Below, one piece after another: positions 21,368 through 31,474 of a stretch of 37,437 bases of DNA. The stretch is from Oehlia diaphana (lineage: Eukaryota; Glomeromycota; Glomeromycetes; Glomerales; Glomeraceae), in the NCBI GenBank assembly GCA_003833135.1, contig QZLH01000449.1, positions 46,150 through 83,586 on the forward strand. The letters run 5' to 3'. The number at the start of each line of letters is the position of its first letter. Within the stretch, counting starts at the first letter, position 1. Under the pieces are notes generated by a model. That model ran no database searches, was not told the origin of the DNA, and was given only the letters and a program-made list of their open reading frames with translations. A program made the translations under genes and the position numbers.

Positions 21368-22783
21368 TTAAATATTTCTTTTATGAGGTTGAATTCGAAA
21401 TTGACCAGGATAACGCAATGATGCTACCGGATAAAGTTTTAATGGTAAATTATTCCATGCTGGTACTTCTGGATACCTTGTACCATTGACTGTAAAAGCG
21501 CAAGTTCCTTTATTCATATCTAAGTAAACAGTAATTCTTGCACCATCTCCGAATCCTGGACAGTAATTGGCTATATAATTTCCAGAATTACAGTAATAAC
21601 CATTGGAACCCAATACACATCCAGTAAGTTGATCACCTGAAAATCCTTCGTAGTTTAAATTTTCTGATGCTACTCCAACCCAAGAAGCATTACAATCTTT
21701 TTCAATAATAACGTCCCATTCATAAATACCATTATTTTCTAATATCATTTTAGCTCTAACACTTCTCCATCCAAGACTCTCTGGTGCTTTTACAACTTTT
21801 CCATTATCCTCAATAATAAGTTTTGATCCACATGCTGTCACATCCCAAACACAATCAGATTCATTAGTTCTATATACTAGTGTTCCCCGAATATCATTTA
21901 AATTGAGATTATTTGATTTTGTATTATGTCGATAAATATTTAAAATTACTTTAGCTGGGACAATTTCTAGTGGCTCGATCATATCGACTAATATTGAACC
22001 TTTAATTCTTCTGAAATCAATAAATTCAACCAAAGGTTCTAATTCTTTAGCAACTTTTTGATGATCGGTAATAGGTTCACTTTCTACTTGGATTGAATTC
22101 TCTATTTGGTCTAAGGTTGGTAATCTCTTCAAAAGAGTTTTAAATGCATCATTAGAAACTTGTTTTGCTGCAAGAATAGCACTATATCGAAAAACTTCAT
22201 ATTCTCGGGTTTTAAAGGATTTTTCTTTTTCAAATGTACAAGATAAAAGATATTGAAGACCTGCAATAGACAATCGACCAAATTCAATGGTATTTAATGG
22301 AATAATAGCCACCGCTTCAACCAACAAATTTAGTAGAATGTTATCTTCTGTTAATGGAATTTTTCCTGCAAATTTAGATAATAATTCTGGTGAATAATTT
22401 TCTGTGAGATTTTTTTCTAATATATTTTTGAAAACTTTCATAATAAAATCCTGAAGGTCTGGTAATTGAAAATAGTCAGCAGCATAAAAAGCATCAATTA
22501 TATTATCCTTTGTTAAAGATTCTTCTTTAATTGATCCCGTGTAAGTATATTCTAATATAATTTCCATTCCAGAAGAATTAATCTTTGGGAAAGAAATTTG
22601 GGTTTCATAACTTTCTTTCATCCCATTATAAAGTAATCTATCGAATACTTCGGATCTTGCTGCTAAAATTGCTCTACAACCATATAATTTCTTTTCATCT
22701 TCACATAAAATCTCTATATCACTATATTTTGGATTATTTACCAATAAGCTTAAATCTTTTTCTAATGAATATCCTCTCGTCAT
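21368..22783 (-). CDS. BTB-BACK-SPRY protein, intact copy 3
   Basis: 471 residues with no intron needed. BTB/POZ domain at about residues 12-122: SDIEILCEDEKKLYGCRAIL, AARSEVFDRLL, then the strand-helix segment ILEYTYTGSI. BACK domain at about 125-285 (PELLSKFAG, ILLNLLVEAV, FIDFRRIKGSILVDMIEP, AKVILNIY). SPRY domain at about 318-466 (GKVVKAPESL, GIYEWDVIIE, FGDGARITVYLD, CAFTVNGTRYPEV, LYPVASLRYPGQ). BTB-BACK proteins usually bind cullin-3 and recruit substrates for ubiquitination (family knowledge); the SPRY domain is the likely target binder. The start at 22783 is shared by nearly all copies and lies in a conserved AAGAAATG context. Neighbours are paralogues plus a LINE just downstream. 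No catalytic residues are expected. It could instead be a cullin-independent scaffold; the target is unknown. Confidence 0.9.
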   Translation of the reverse strand: MTRGYSLEKDLSLLVNNPKYSDIEILCEDEKKLYGCRAILAARSEVFDRLLYNGMKESYETQISFPKINSSGMEIILEYTYTGSIKEESLTKDNIIDAFYAADYFQLPDLQDFIMKVFKNILEKNLTENYSPELLSKFAGKIPLTEDNILLNLLVEAVAIIPLNTIEFGRLSIAGLQYLLSCTFEKEKSFKTREYEVFRYSAILAAKQVSNDAFKTLLKRLPTLDQIENSIQVESEPITDHQKVAKELEPLVEFIDFRRIKGSILVDMIEPLEIVPAKVILNIYRHNTKSNNLNLNDIRGTLVYRTNESDCVWDVTACGSKLIIEDNGKVVKAPESLGWRSVRAKMILENNGIYEWDVIIEKDCNASWVGVASENLNYEGFSGDQLTGCVLGSNGYYCNSGNYIANYCPGFGDGARITVYLDMNKGTCAFTVNGTRYPEVPAWNNLPLKLYPVASLRYPGQFRIQPHKRNI

Positions 22784-22848
22784 TTCTTGGAAAAATTTAT
22801 TTTTTAAAAAAAAAATATTTCAGTTGAGGGCTTAAAAAGCTTTTTTAT

Positions 22849-22908
22849 AAATTTAGATTTGTACTATGTTGTACTGTACTACCATTGAAGATTATTGGCT
22901 GCGCCTTA
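22849..22908 (-). promoter_or_regulatory. Conserved BTB-family upstream block, copy 3
   Basis: AAATTTAGATTTGTACTATG then TTGTACTGTACTACC, followed by GGCTGCGCCTTATGG. Similarity to the copy 4 upstream region continues to at least 23010 (TCTAGATTACGATAAGAAATG against the complement of CATTTTTTTATCGTAATC at 32905), giving about 230 bp of shared upstream sequence. Confidence 0.5.
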
Positions 22909-22909
22909 T

Positions 22910-23602
22910 GGTCATGATACTTACGCATAAAAGATCACGTTTTTTATATCTTTTCTTCCCATTATGAAGTAATCCGTACTAGATTACGATAAGAAATGTT
23001 TATTTATCTTTATGATCGTGATATTAATCAAACCTAGAATCTCTATTCCGTCCCTACAAACAAAAATATATGTCAGAAATATTCCTTTAAAACGGTTATA
23101 TTGAAGGAAAAGGCGAAAAGTACCTACCTCCCACTTCCTATCCATACAGTTATTTCGCTAATATTTAAGAAATTGGTGTCCTTACAATAGAAAAAAGATA
23201 TCACTTAAATCATTTAAAAAAGAAAAAAAAATCTACCTTTCAAAAGTCTAGTTAGTCCAATTATTATTCTGCCAATAATAACTGGCCATTACCGCTAACT
23301 ATCATACTCCTATAACCCTTTTGAAATTTCCTTCTATCATTCTTTTCCAGCTTTTTCTTCTCGTTAACATTTGTTTCATCTTTCTCCTTGTTTTATCTTT
23401 TAAGTCTTTTTTTGAAAGGCATCGTTTAATTTGTAACGATCTGATCTGATTTTCGTATTTTTTCAATTTTTTCCTTTCATACTACCTTCCTCTTTCACTC
23501 CATTTCCAAGAAGCTGGCGTCCTTACAATAGAAAAAGGAAAAGAAATGTTCAAATAAAAATATTTAGAAAAGGAAAAAATAAAAACAACCATACCTTCAA
23601 AT
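22910..23602. other. Non-coding region with a short direct duplication
   Basis: Pyrimidine-rich on the plus strand. GGTGTCCTTACAATAGAAAAA (23176-23196) recurs as GGCGTCCTTACAATAGAAAAA (23517-23537), both after a GAAATTG/GAAGCTG-like context. On the minus strand this reads TTTTTCTATTGTAAGGAC. No gene could be supported. Confidence 0.5.
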
Positions 23603-24053
23603 AGGGATTGGAATCGATTCTACCAAAATCGAATTAATCGAAAATCTAGTAGAATCGATTAATCGAATCTAAAAATCGAATCTCAATAAATCAATTATTT
23701 TTATATTATGGTGCAATAAAAGTAGTCATATCATTTCTATAACTACGTTATGGTAAAAAAAATAATATCGGAATTATCAAAATTGCTGCATTAACATAAA
23801 TTTCACCATTAAAATCTTAATTCCTTAATTCCAGCCAGAATTAAGTGATCGGCATAAAGTTCCATTTTTGGAAACCAGTGTAACCAAAATTTCGAAATTT
23901 CCGGGGTAAAATTTCCTTTTTGGAAATTCATGTAACGTCACGTTTCTCCGACGCAATTATAAATTCGATTTTGATTCAAATCGAAAATATCGTCAAATCG
24001 AATCTTTAATCAATTCTTAAGATTCGATTTTCGATTAAATCGATTCTAATCCC
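23603..24053. mobile_element. 451-bp MITE with AGGGATTGGAATCGATT ends
   Basis: The left end AGGGATTGGAATCGATTC and right end AATCGATTCTAATCCCT are inverted repeats. ATCGATT/TCGAAAATC motifs extend the subterminal inverted repeats for about 80 bp each side. The middle has TTCCAGCCAGAATTAAG and a TTTTTGGAAA pair. A truncated relative with the same left end lies at 36577. No clear target duplication is seen. Confidence 0.75.
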
Positions 24054-24429
24054 TGTCTGTCTGCTGTGTGACTTAATCCAGATTAGTATCACTAGGGAAA
24101 CAGTAACCGTTGTTGAGTCCGGAGCGATAAGCCACGTGATCAATATCTCAATGAGAACCCCTTATAGACATATTAAAATAAAATATTTGTATAAAATTAA
24201 CGTTTCTCCAAAAGTAAATTTGCAAAGAAACTTACTTTTCTTTTGCTTTCCAGTCTTGTTACTTCTATATAGCTTTTCCAGATTCCCTCACCAAGACTCT
24301 GTGTTCTAAAAAAGAAAAAAAGGAACGTTGAGAACCATTCATTAAAAAAAAAATTTAAAGAAAAAAAAAAAAGAAAAACCTACTGAAATATCAAATCTAG
24401 AGCCTAAAGTAATTTACAATAACTATGAA

Positions 24430-24545
24430 CCAAACCGCCGCTATCGTGAAGTTGTCACCTTTGGTTGATCGAACAAAGGAAACCGTGGCGGGTGATCCCT
24501 GAGGGACCGACCACCCTAACCAATGTAATAAAGGTTGTAAATCTA
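24430..24545 (+). other. GC-richer segment with nested hairpins, possible retroelement tail
   Basis: In AT-rich surroundings this segment holds CCTTTGGTTGATCGAACAAAGG-type pairing (arms CCTTTG 24458-24463 and CAAAGG 24474-24479). It also holds a two-part stem: GGGTG (24490-24494) with CACCC (24512-24516), enclosing TCCC-TGA-GGGA. It is followed by AATAAAGG and an A-rich stretch. It could be the 3' end of a LINE/SINE or a structured RNA; neither is proven. A similar GC-richer patch lies at 24100-24165. Confidence 0.3.
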
Positions 24546-25953
24546 ATTAAGTGAAATAAAAATAAGAAAAGTTCTCTTTTTTTTTTGTTTAACAATTAAT
24601 TTGTGGATTATCTTACCACACCGAATTTCAAAATAAAATTTTATTTATGGGAAAAATGAGATTTTATTCTTTTATAAATAAAATCCGATTTTTTTTTATT
24701 AACAACTTTATACTATGAACAATACTAAGGACGAAAGCAAAAAATTTATTGTGTAAGAAATAAGTCAACTCCCAGTTACATAATTAAAGTTTAGTCTGAT
24801 TTTTTTTTAGTGGTTGAATAGTAGTTACTTATATTAATAGGCGTAATCATGATGTAAATTCAAGATCAAAATGATGACGCAACAGATGTATAAATTAATA
24901 CTTTAATAACGCGAAATTTTATCACGTTCTCTTTAAGTTTGATCAAATCTTAAAATGCCACGTCTATCAGCAAGATTTTCTTTGTATTTACTAATCGAGA
25001 TATTCGTCTACATAAATCTGCACAACCTACAATTTTTCACATGTAATTGCGACAGAAAGTGGCAGTGTAAAGTAAGGGATGCAGTATTATAGTACAGATC
25101 TTTTAAGTTTTACTGTTTAATTGTTGTACATCACACGATGGCACGATCCTCCAAGACCCTTTATTCGGAAATATAAGAAATTTTTGTTGAAGTTTCTAGA
25201 TAGATCACAAGAGGAAAAAAATATTTAATACAATCCATCATCGTGTGTTTTGTGTTTATATTGGTTTAATTTATTAAGTTTCGTAATTTTGGCATTATTT
25301 AATTATGTAAACATACTCATCGTAATTTGTAATTTAATTATTTAGGTGATGTCATATTTACAATCGCATATAATGCTCAAATATAGCCTTATGGACCAAA
25401 AATGTACTTTGAAGAAAACACACTGATGGTTGCTGCTTACATTTTGTAATTAAGAAAAATCGATTTATGAGATAACATGAGAAACTTTAAGAAAATACTG
25501 TTTCTCAAATTGGTCAAAAACGTCAGAAATAATAAACAAGATTTATAAATCGAAATAATCTTTTTCTTTATTTCTTTGATATACATAAATTCTAATTCTA
25601 CTAATTTAGTAATGTATTTAATAAATTATTTCATAATAAAATATTGCAAAAAAAGAAATTATTTCTTATTATTATAGAAATTAATAAACTAATATATTTT
25701 ATATAAACATTAATATTAAGACTTCACTTAACCTGATAATTTTATAATAATTTACCCGGTGATAGCACCCTATTAAATTTTATTGGCTAATTAATGGGCT
25801 TATGTTTATTTAAAACACTAAAAGATTTGTTGGTTGACGATCGTACTAAAATAGAAAAGCTTGATTCGAAATGTATTTATATAATCAGCAAATCAATACC
25901 AAAGATGGGGGATCAGCATCTTAAAATGGAAATCACTCAAAAACTAATCTTAT

Positions 25954-25982
25954 GTTAACGTTAAGTTAACGTTAACGTTAAC
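25954..25982. repeat. GTTAACGTTAA short tandem repeat
   Basis: GTTAAC occurs four times in 29 bp, making overlapping palindromes. Confidence 0.7.
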
Positions 25983-26149
25983 CTATCATGACATGTCAAT
26001 CATTTCAAGTCATTACAATAACGTGACGCGCCACCCACCCACCCATAAGGTCATATTGCACTTTTATAGAATGTTCTTTCTTGCTTAAAAATTGTGGGAT
26101 AAAATTTTTAGCAAATCATGTGAAAACTGAATAATATTTTTGTCAGCCA

Positions 26150-26560
26150 AAAATGATCAACAACCGGATGACAAATTTAATGTTATGTAAATAAACAATT
26201 TGTTTGTATTACTTATTTAAATATAGATACATATTTTTTTTATTTTGAACCAAAAAAATAAACAACAATCAAACGGTAAATTTTCATTATCGTCATCTCA
26301 TTATCGTTATAATGCTATCATGAAAATTTTTTTTCAGGGTAGTAATTCTAAAAATGATTTTAAATAAATGCTTTATCAAGTAATTCTGTATTATTATTTA
26401 AAGTTAATCACATATTCTGATATATATATTTTTTTATTTTTGAACCAAAAAATTAACAATCATCAAGATAATTAACCTTAAAATGATTAACAAGTGAAAT
26501 AACTAAGCCAAAAATGATTAACAAGCAAAATAAACCGAAAATGATCATCCTTTACCAAAT
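26150..26560. repeat. Degenerate AAAATGATTAACAAG repeats
   Basis: Two diverged blocks share TTATTTTGAACCAAAAAA plus AACAATCA. AAAATGATTAACAAG or AAAATGATCAACAAC recurs at least four times. Confidence 0.6.
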
Positions 26561-26956
26561 GATAAAAAATTTATGTTAATAGCTAGTTAAGAGTAATTTC
26601 TCATTTTTTTTATAGATATGTTAAATATAAAAAAAAATTTTGCAAATAAAGTGAAAGTTATGGTTTGGCTAGAAAAACCTGGCGAGCGAAGCGAGCCAAA
26701 TGAAATTGCATCGTCATAATAAATCACGTGAATATTTAATACACAATCATATGATCTACCAGTAATTTTTCCACCAGTTAAAATTTAGAAATTCTTTTAA
26801 ACTATTTATCATAATTATGATACTGTATGGTAGTATAAGCCAACTTAATTAAAAAAAAGTCAGAATTATTACAGTTCTAATTATACTATGACTATAGCTC
26901 CCTGCCATGTTTAATGTTAACTTGTTTTTTTGATATGATAATCTTTTTTTCTTTAG

Positions 26957-27285
26957 ATCCTTTCACTCCTTTGCACGGCACTCAAGGTACGTTTTCTTTC
27001 TTTTTTTTCATTTTTGCTTCTTGCATTTTGTTTCCTACTAACTTTATTTCGTTTTTAGATTCTTTGGCTCTTTCAGTTTTTCAATTAAGGTATAACCAGC
27101 GCTACATGGGCGTTTCTTCTTATTTTTATTTCATTCTTATATTTCGTTTCTTTTATTCTTTTTATGTCTTTCGGTTCTTCTCTGCAGCTACTAAGGTATG
27201 TTTTTTTATTTTTTTTTGTTTTCGTTGATTTATTACATGTAATTTCCGTTCCCTACTAACTTTATTTCTAATATTTCGATGGTAG
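26957..27285 (+). other. Cluster of canonical splice signals around tiny exons
   Basis: A 30-bp segment (26957-26986, after TTCTTTAG and before GTACGT) and a 31-bp segment (27059-27089, after GTTTTTAG and before GTATAA) are separated by a 72-bp putative intron. That intron contains a perfect TACTAAC branch site at 27036-27042, 16 nt before the acceptor. A second interval (27090-27187) ends TCTCTGCAG. A third starts GTATGT at 27196 and contains CCCTACTAAC at 27251-27260. The two branch-site regions are near copies (CCTACTAACTTTATTTC). An apparent 104-codon frame across this region reads through the intron signals and is low-complexity, so it is not taken as protein. This is a spliced gene fragment or a non-coding transcript. 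Confidence 0.35.
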
Positions 27286-27289
27286 TTTA

Positions 27290-28500
27290 TTATTTATTAC
27301 CTAATTAATGTACTTAACTTAAATGTAATCTATTTATTGGCAATTATTTTAATTTTATTAATATTGTAGAACGCCATTTTTGTTAAATCAGTATAAATAT
27401 GATAAAAAATAAAATATTTCTTTTTTGTTTATCATATATCGCGTGTCATTTCATTATTTTTTTTCTTTTACAAGATTATAGAATATATAAAATTAATTTT
27501 TATTTAATATTTTATATCAAAACATTATTATATATTGTAAAACTTGATAAAATATTGTAAAAAATAAATAAATATTAGCAGATAAGAGAACAAAAATTTG
27601 ATTTAACAAGCTGTTTTTATTAAATATTCAAAAATATTTCTTTTTGTTTATCACATTATCTATTTTGATAGATATCTGATCGTCAAGAAAATAGTATCTG
27701 ATGGTCCATTGGTCCAAGAAAGATACATAAAAAGGGTGTATGTAACTATGTATATACATTTGCTACACTGCATAAAGGGCAACTATAAAGGGCGTGACAT
27801 TTTATATAAGTGACAAGTGACAAATAAAAATCAGACCACAAAAAAATTCTAAGTCGCTGAGATAAATATAAACAACGCGTCCTCACCATCACGCGACCAT
27901 GTGACAAAATCATCACACAGGATATTTTGTACCACCACTACGGTAGTATTAATTTCGCGATCTAATAAATTTTCGTATAACAAAAATCTTTTCCTTTAAA
28001 GTGCAGTTGGTTTACTCGTGCAGAAAAAACTACGGTTACTCGCTTGTATTCTGCGGACGTTTTCATATTAAATATGTAAATAATCCCTGCGCAAGTGTCT
28101 GCTAGGTATTAAGTTGAAGGTCGGGAAAAAACTACGGTTATTCATCATGGATAAGCGGGACATTATTACAGTCCGTCTGCGAATGAGTACGCTCGACCAG
28201 GTGGTACGCTTCAACACTGACTGCACTTTGTTTTTTGGCTTGCCCTAATGTTTTATGATTTCAAAGGGAGTATTTTCGTTTGTTATCTAATTCTTAACTT
28301 TAATTAAGATTTTTAACGAATTAACTTTTTGTCTTACTTTTTGCCAATCAAAATTATATAATTAAAAAAATATAAGCCCTAGTGGGCGAAATCTTTATTA
28401 ATTTTTAATTTTCAGATATGAAACAAATATAAAATGATAGAGGTAGCAAATGAAATGCATTATGCTATCAAAGAGGAGGGAGTACGCGGGTCCTAGACCA
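27290..28500. other. Non-coding region with one short direct repeat
   Basis: AT-rich to about 27830, then GC-richer to 28240. GAAAAAACTACGGTTA occurs at 28023-28038 and again at 28125-28140. The second copy is followed by a 33-codon frame (28147-28248, MDKRDIITVRLRMSTL) without recognised domain, which may be chance. Confidence 0.5.
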
Positions 28501-28525
28501 TTTAATGCGAGTTCCCAGCATCAAG

Positions 28526-28678
28526 TTATTTCTTCGCTCTCTCACGTTTACGAAAAATATCAATAGCTAATTTGTTTCTATCACTAACTACAAGATTTTC
28601 ATCCCTATACTCTTTTATTACACTAGATTTTATCTCGCCCATATTTACGAAAGCTTTATCTATCTTTATCACTACCAT
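28526..28678 (-). CDS. Small charged ORF, 50 residues, unknown function
   Basis: Reads MVVIKIDKAFVNMGEIKSS, then EYRDENLVVSDRNKLAID and a basic tail IFRKRERAKK. Composition and codon choice look protein-like against a very AT-rich background. A minus-strand GTAAGT donor (28828-28823) and a T-rich CTTCAG acceptor (ending at 28775) outline a 54-bp intron about 100 bp upstream, possibly in a 5' leader. A stop lies four codons upstream of the ATG. It may be the terminal exon of a longer gene. No domain recognised. Confidence 0.3.
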   Translation of the reverse strand: MVVIKIDKAFVNMGEIKSSVIKEYRDENLVVSDRNKLAIDIFRKRERAKK

Positions 28679-28934
28679 TCGCACAGACTATATAAAAGAT
28701 TATTTCACATAAGAGAACAACTTCTCCGAGATTAAGTAATTTCGAACCTACAGCATAAATTCAGGGATTAACAACTGAAGTAAAAAAAAAATTAATACAA
28801 TATTTCCTATTCGTACTTACATACTTACCTCTACGATTAATTTTCACAATATTCAACTCCACTTTATATTTAACGATATAGAAAATGAAGAGGTGGACGA
28901 TGATGATATAGATCTTGAAAGCGAATATGAAAGA

Positions 28935-29492
28935 ATGATGACAAAGTTTAATGAAGCGAAGATGAAGATGGGAGAGAAGAAACAGGCGAAGAGAATTCGG
29001 ATTAAGAAGTGATCATTGACCAACCTCTTAGAAATTTGTTGCTTAATGCGTTATAACAAAGGTATATCGATTTTTTATCGCCAGTACGATACTGCGGCAG
29101 ACATCAAGAATTAGGCATGTGAAAATACTTATTTTTTCATTGTCGTTAGATATACTGCGCCAAATTTTATTGAGGGAGCGTGATGTTAAGGCATGTGATT
29201 AGATTGAATAATTTCACCGTGCCTATTATACGCGTGATGATAATACATTCTACTTTTATGATAATAAATCCAACTTTTATAATATTAATAAATTTTTATT
29301 CAATTTATTAATACAGTACTAGCAACAGAATACACGATCACCAAAGTATCAAAAGAAATAAAACCAAAAATTTCGAAGCTCAAATATAAATATGGTCAGC
29401 AGCGAGATCAAAATGCAGATATACAGTATAATAAGAGTAGTATGCCCGTTTATTTTGGAACATCTATAGAGGAGGGAAAATCCGTCGATTAG
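28935..29492 (+). CDS. Proposed three-exon small gene, unknown function
   Basis: Predicted exons are 28935-29008, 29085-29194 and 29317-29492 (360 bp in total; 119 residues from the first in-frame ATG). Introns would be 29009-29084 (GTGATC to CGCCAG) and 29195-29316 (GTGATT to ATACAG). All three exons are open only in the phase that splicing joins, which is the main support. Text includes MMTKFNEAKMKMGEKKQAKR (exon 1), LRQILLRERDVKA (exon 2), and EIKPKISKLKYKYGQQRD and MPVYFGTSIEEGKSVD (exon 3). The exon 1 frame extends upstream with an acidic run (EEVDDDDIDLESEYE from about 28884), so the true start is probably further 5'. The donors are not strong consensus. AATAAA follows at 29519. The protein is strongly basic and hydrophilic; no family recognised. 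Confidence 0.35.
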
Positions 29493-29518
29493 CATCGTTT
29501 TCAAGAAGCTAGCTAAGC

Positions 29519-29524
29519 AATAAA
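29519..29524 (+). terminator. AATAAA poly(A) signal after the three-exon gene
   Basis: Located 27 nt past the proposed stop at 29490-29492, a suitable distance for a 3' processing signal. Confidence 0.35.
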
Positions 29525-29908
29525 ATCAACATACCTTATTATTACTTTGCGGAATATAAGAATTCGTTTGAATGATAATAATGATGATGTAAGTTTTATT
29601 ATTTTGCTTGATTTTTTCGTTTTACTTGCATAAGGCGGATAATATGGTTCACTAACCAGGACTCACCTTTTATATATTCGCAGGATTAATAGAATCGCAT
29701 CATGAAAATCTGATCAACGGACTCTCCTTAATTTAACAATAAAAGAATTTAACGCTATCCATCATAGATCATCAAGGGTCCTTTTACAATAATATATGTA
29801 ATGATTTTGAGAATATGCGAGAAAATTGAGAATAAAAGTCCCTGGATCTTTGCTGACAATCTTATTATTGCCTAATAATTTGCCGATCCAGATTTCCTAA
29901 ATTGCCCT

Positions 29909-29998
29909 TTCATCTTCACATAAAATTTCTATATCACTATATTTTGGATTATTTATTAATAATCTTTAATCTTTTTCCAATGAATATCCTTTCATCAT
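29909..29998 (-). pseudogene. BTB 5' fragment (start of gene only)
   Basis: About 90 bp matching the first 30 codons of the BTB family, with start at 29998 (MMKGYSLEK) and sequence through the ILCEDE region. A TT/A rearrangement (AAAGATTAAAG against AAAGATTTAAG) breaks the frame. Part of the family upstream flank is kept too (CAAATTTAGATT at about 30049). It is the only copy of the right-hand set on the minus strand. Confidence 0.75.
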
Positions 29999-30060
29999 TT
30001 TAAATTTTTCAATGAGGATATAAATAATATTTTGATGTCTATTTTTTACAAATTTAGATT

Positions 30061-31200
30061 ATGATGCAGTAAATCCCAGTAAGATACGTCTACAATCTTT
30101 TCATATTAATTTTTGGGTCTATATGTATCGGTCACAGGACCGAATGGTTGGGTCACGTAGTGGCCATTTTCAACAACCATTGAGGGGCCCTGTTGTATTA
30201 ATTATGACACAAATAAGCTTTATCAATTTAATATTCTATTAATTCCATTTTTTGCTACTTTACTTTATAAACTTTAACTTTTCCTATAAAAATTTCATTT
30301 ATACCATATTTTTTTCAAAAAAAAAGAAAAAAATTCTATTCGTATAAAATTTAAGTTTGAAAAATTTTTGTATATTTAGGTTCGATTCGTATTATAGAAA
30401 TAGGTAAACAATATGAAAAGAAAACTTTATATACTTTGTACACAACTCTTTACATATCAATCATGTATTATTACTACGCCTAATAAAATATCGGTCTTAT
30501 TGTGCTGAACGATAATTTGAAATATCAAATATAAAGAAATACTGTAAGTGGCAATTACAAGACAATCTAATAACAAAAGATTTGTTCATTAACGCATTTT
30601 TCAACATTTTTTTCTGGAATTAATTAATAATTTCATTATTTGATAGGAAATAAACATTATTGAAATAACATTATTGAATTTTACAGTCATGTGTTATGCA
30701 CAAACATTTTTTTTCATGGTTTGATTGATTTATAATACTTTCTTTTTTTAAAAAATATAAGACATGTTTTTTAATAAAATTTATTAAAATATACGTTGAA
30801 TATACGGTGAAAAAATATTATAATTTTATTTTTCCGATAAAAATGTATATTTTTTAAAAAAATCATTTAAAAAAATTCTTAGAATATTATATTTCGTTAA
30901 AAAAGTACTTTATTCATTAATAAATATTTAAAAAAAATATTGTTTTCGTTGAAAAATACTTTATTTCATTTCATTAAAGAAATATTAAACAAAAGTATTA
31001 TTGTTAAAAAAAGTTAAATATAAATAAAGAATTTACAGATACATGAATTTGTTTTAAGCTTGTTTGAAAGACGCGCACGGATAAATGTTATATAGGTTTG
31101 TAGGATTTATTCGTCAAATAATTATCAAAAATTTTGAAAATAATAAAATGTAGTGATTTTTAGATCAAACTTTATTTTTGCTAATTGAATTACTAAAGTT
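30061..31200. other. AT-rich region without a recognisable gene
   Basis: No coding signal. A GC-richer patch at about 30125-30195 has GGTCACAGGACC and an AATGGTTG/CAACCATT inverted pair, perhaps the end of a transposon. GGTTCGATTCG at about 30379 resembles a Pol III B box, but no tRNA fold surrounds it. Confidence 0.55.
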
Positions 31201-31344
31201 CTAGGCGGATTATTAAATTTTGGCCAGAATTATAAGATCATATGATATTCCCGTCATACATTTTTAAAATAAGATCATATGATATAATTTTTAATTGAAA
31301 TGACATATGACTAATGATCCAACATCCAAGTCATTTGGTTTACC

Positions 31345-31425
31345 TGTTACAATACGAATCACAGTATAGTAGGATCTCAAAAAAACATTTATTTTGGATA
31401 ATCAGTTTAGTAATAAGATCTGCGG
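31345..31425. other. Micro-inverted flank segment upstream of copy B'
   Basis: Relative to the gene, GAATCACAGTATAG and AAACATTTATTTTGGATAAT have the orientation opposite to that seen upstream of copies 1 and B. The segments on either side (GTCATTTGG at about 31330 and ATCTGCGG..ATATTGGAATTAC at about 31418-31445) keep the expected orientation. Confidence 0.6.
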
Positions 31426-31474
31426 CATCAAATATTGGAATTACACGAAAAAAGATTTTTTTTAAAAAAAAAAT

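Larger units (their letters stand above)
24546..26880. other. AT-rich region without a recognisable gene
   Basis: No coding frame found. It contains a GTTAAC repeat (25954-25982), a CACCCACCCACCCA run (about 26030-26044), AAAATGATTAACAAG repeats (26150-26560) and GGCGAGCGAAGCGAGCC (26681-26697). Confidence 0.55.

Noticed and set aside
26030..26044. CACCCACCCACCCA run considered as telomere-like
   Set aside because: Too short, not the TTAGGG type expected in fungi, and internal to the window.
26914..27228. 104-codon frame with apparent hydrophobic segments
   Set aside because: Runs straight through GTACGT..TACTAAC..TTTTAG intron signals; the hydrophobicity comes from T-rich intron sequence.
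30379..30389. GGTTCGATTCG resembling a Pol III B box
   Set aside because: No A box at a suitable distance and no cloverleaf can be drawn around it.
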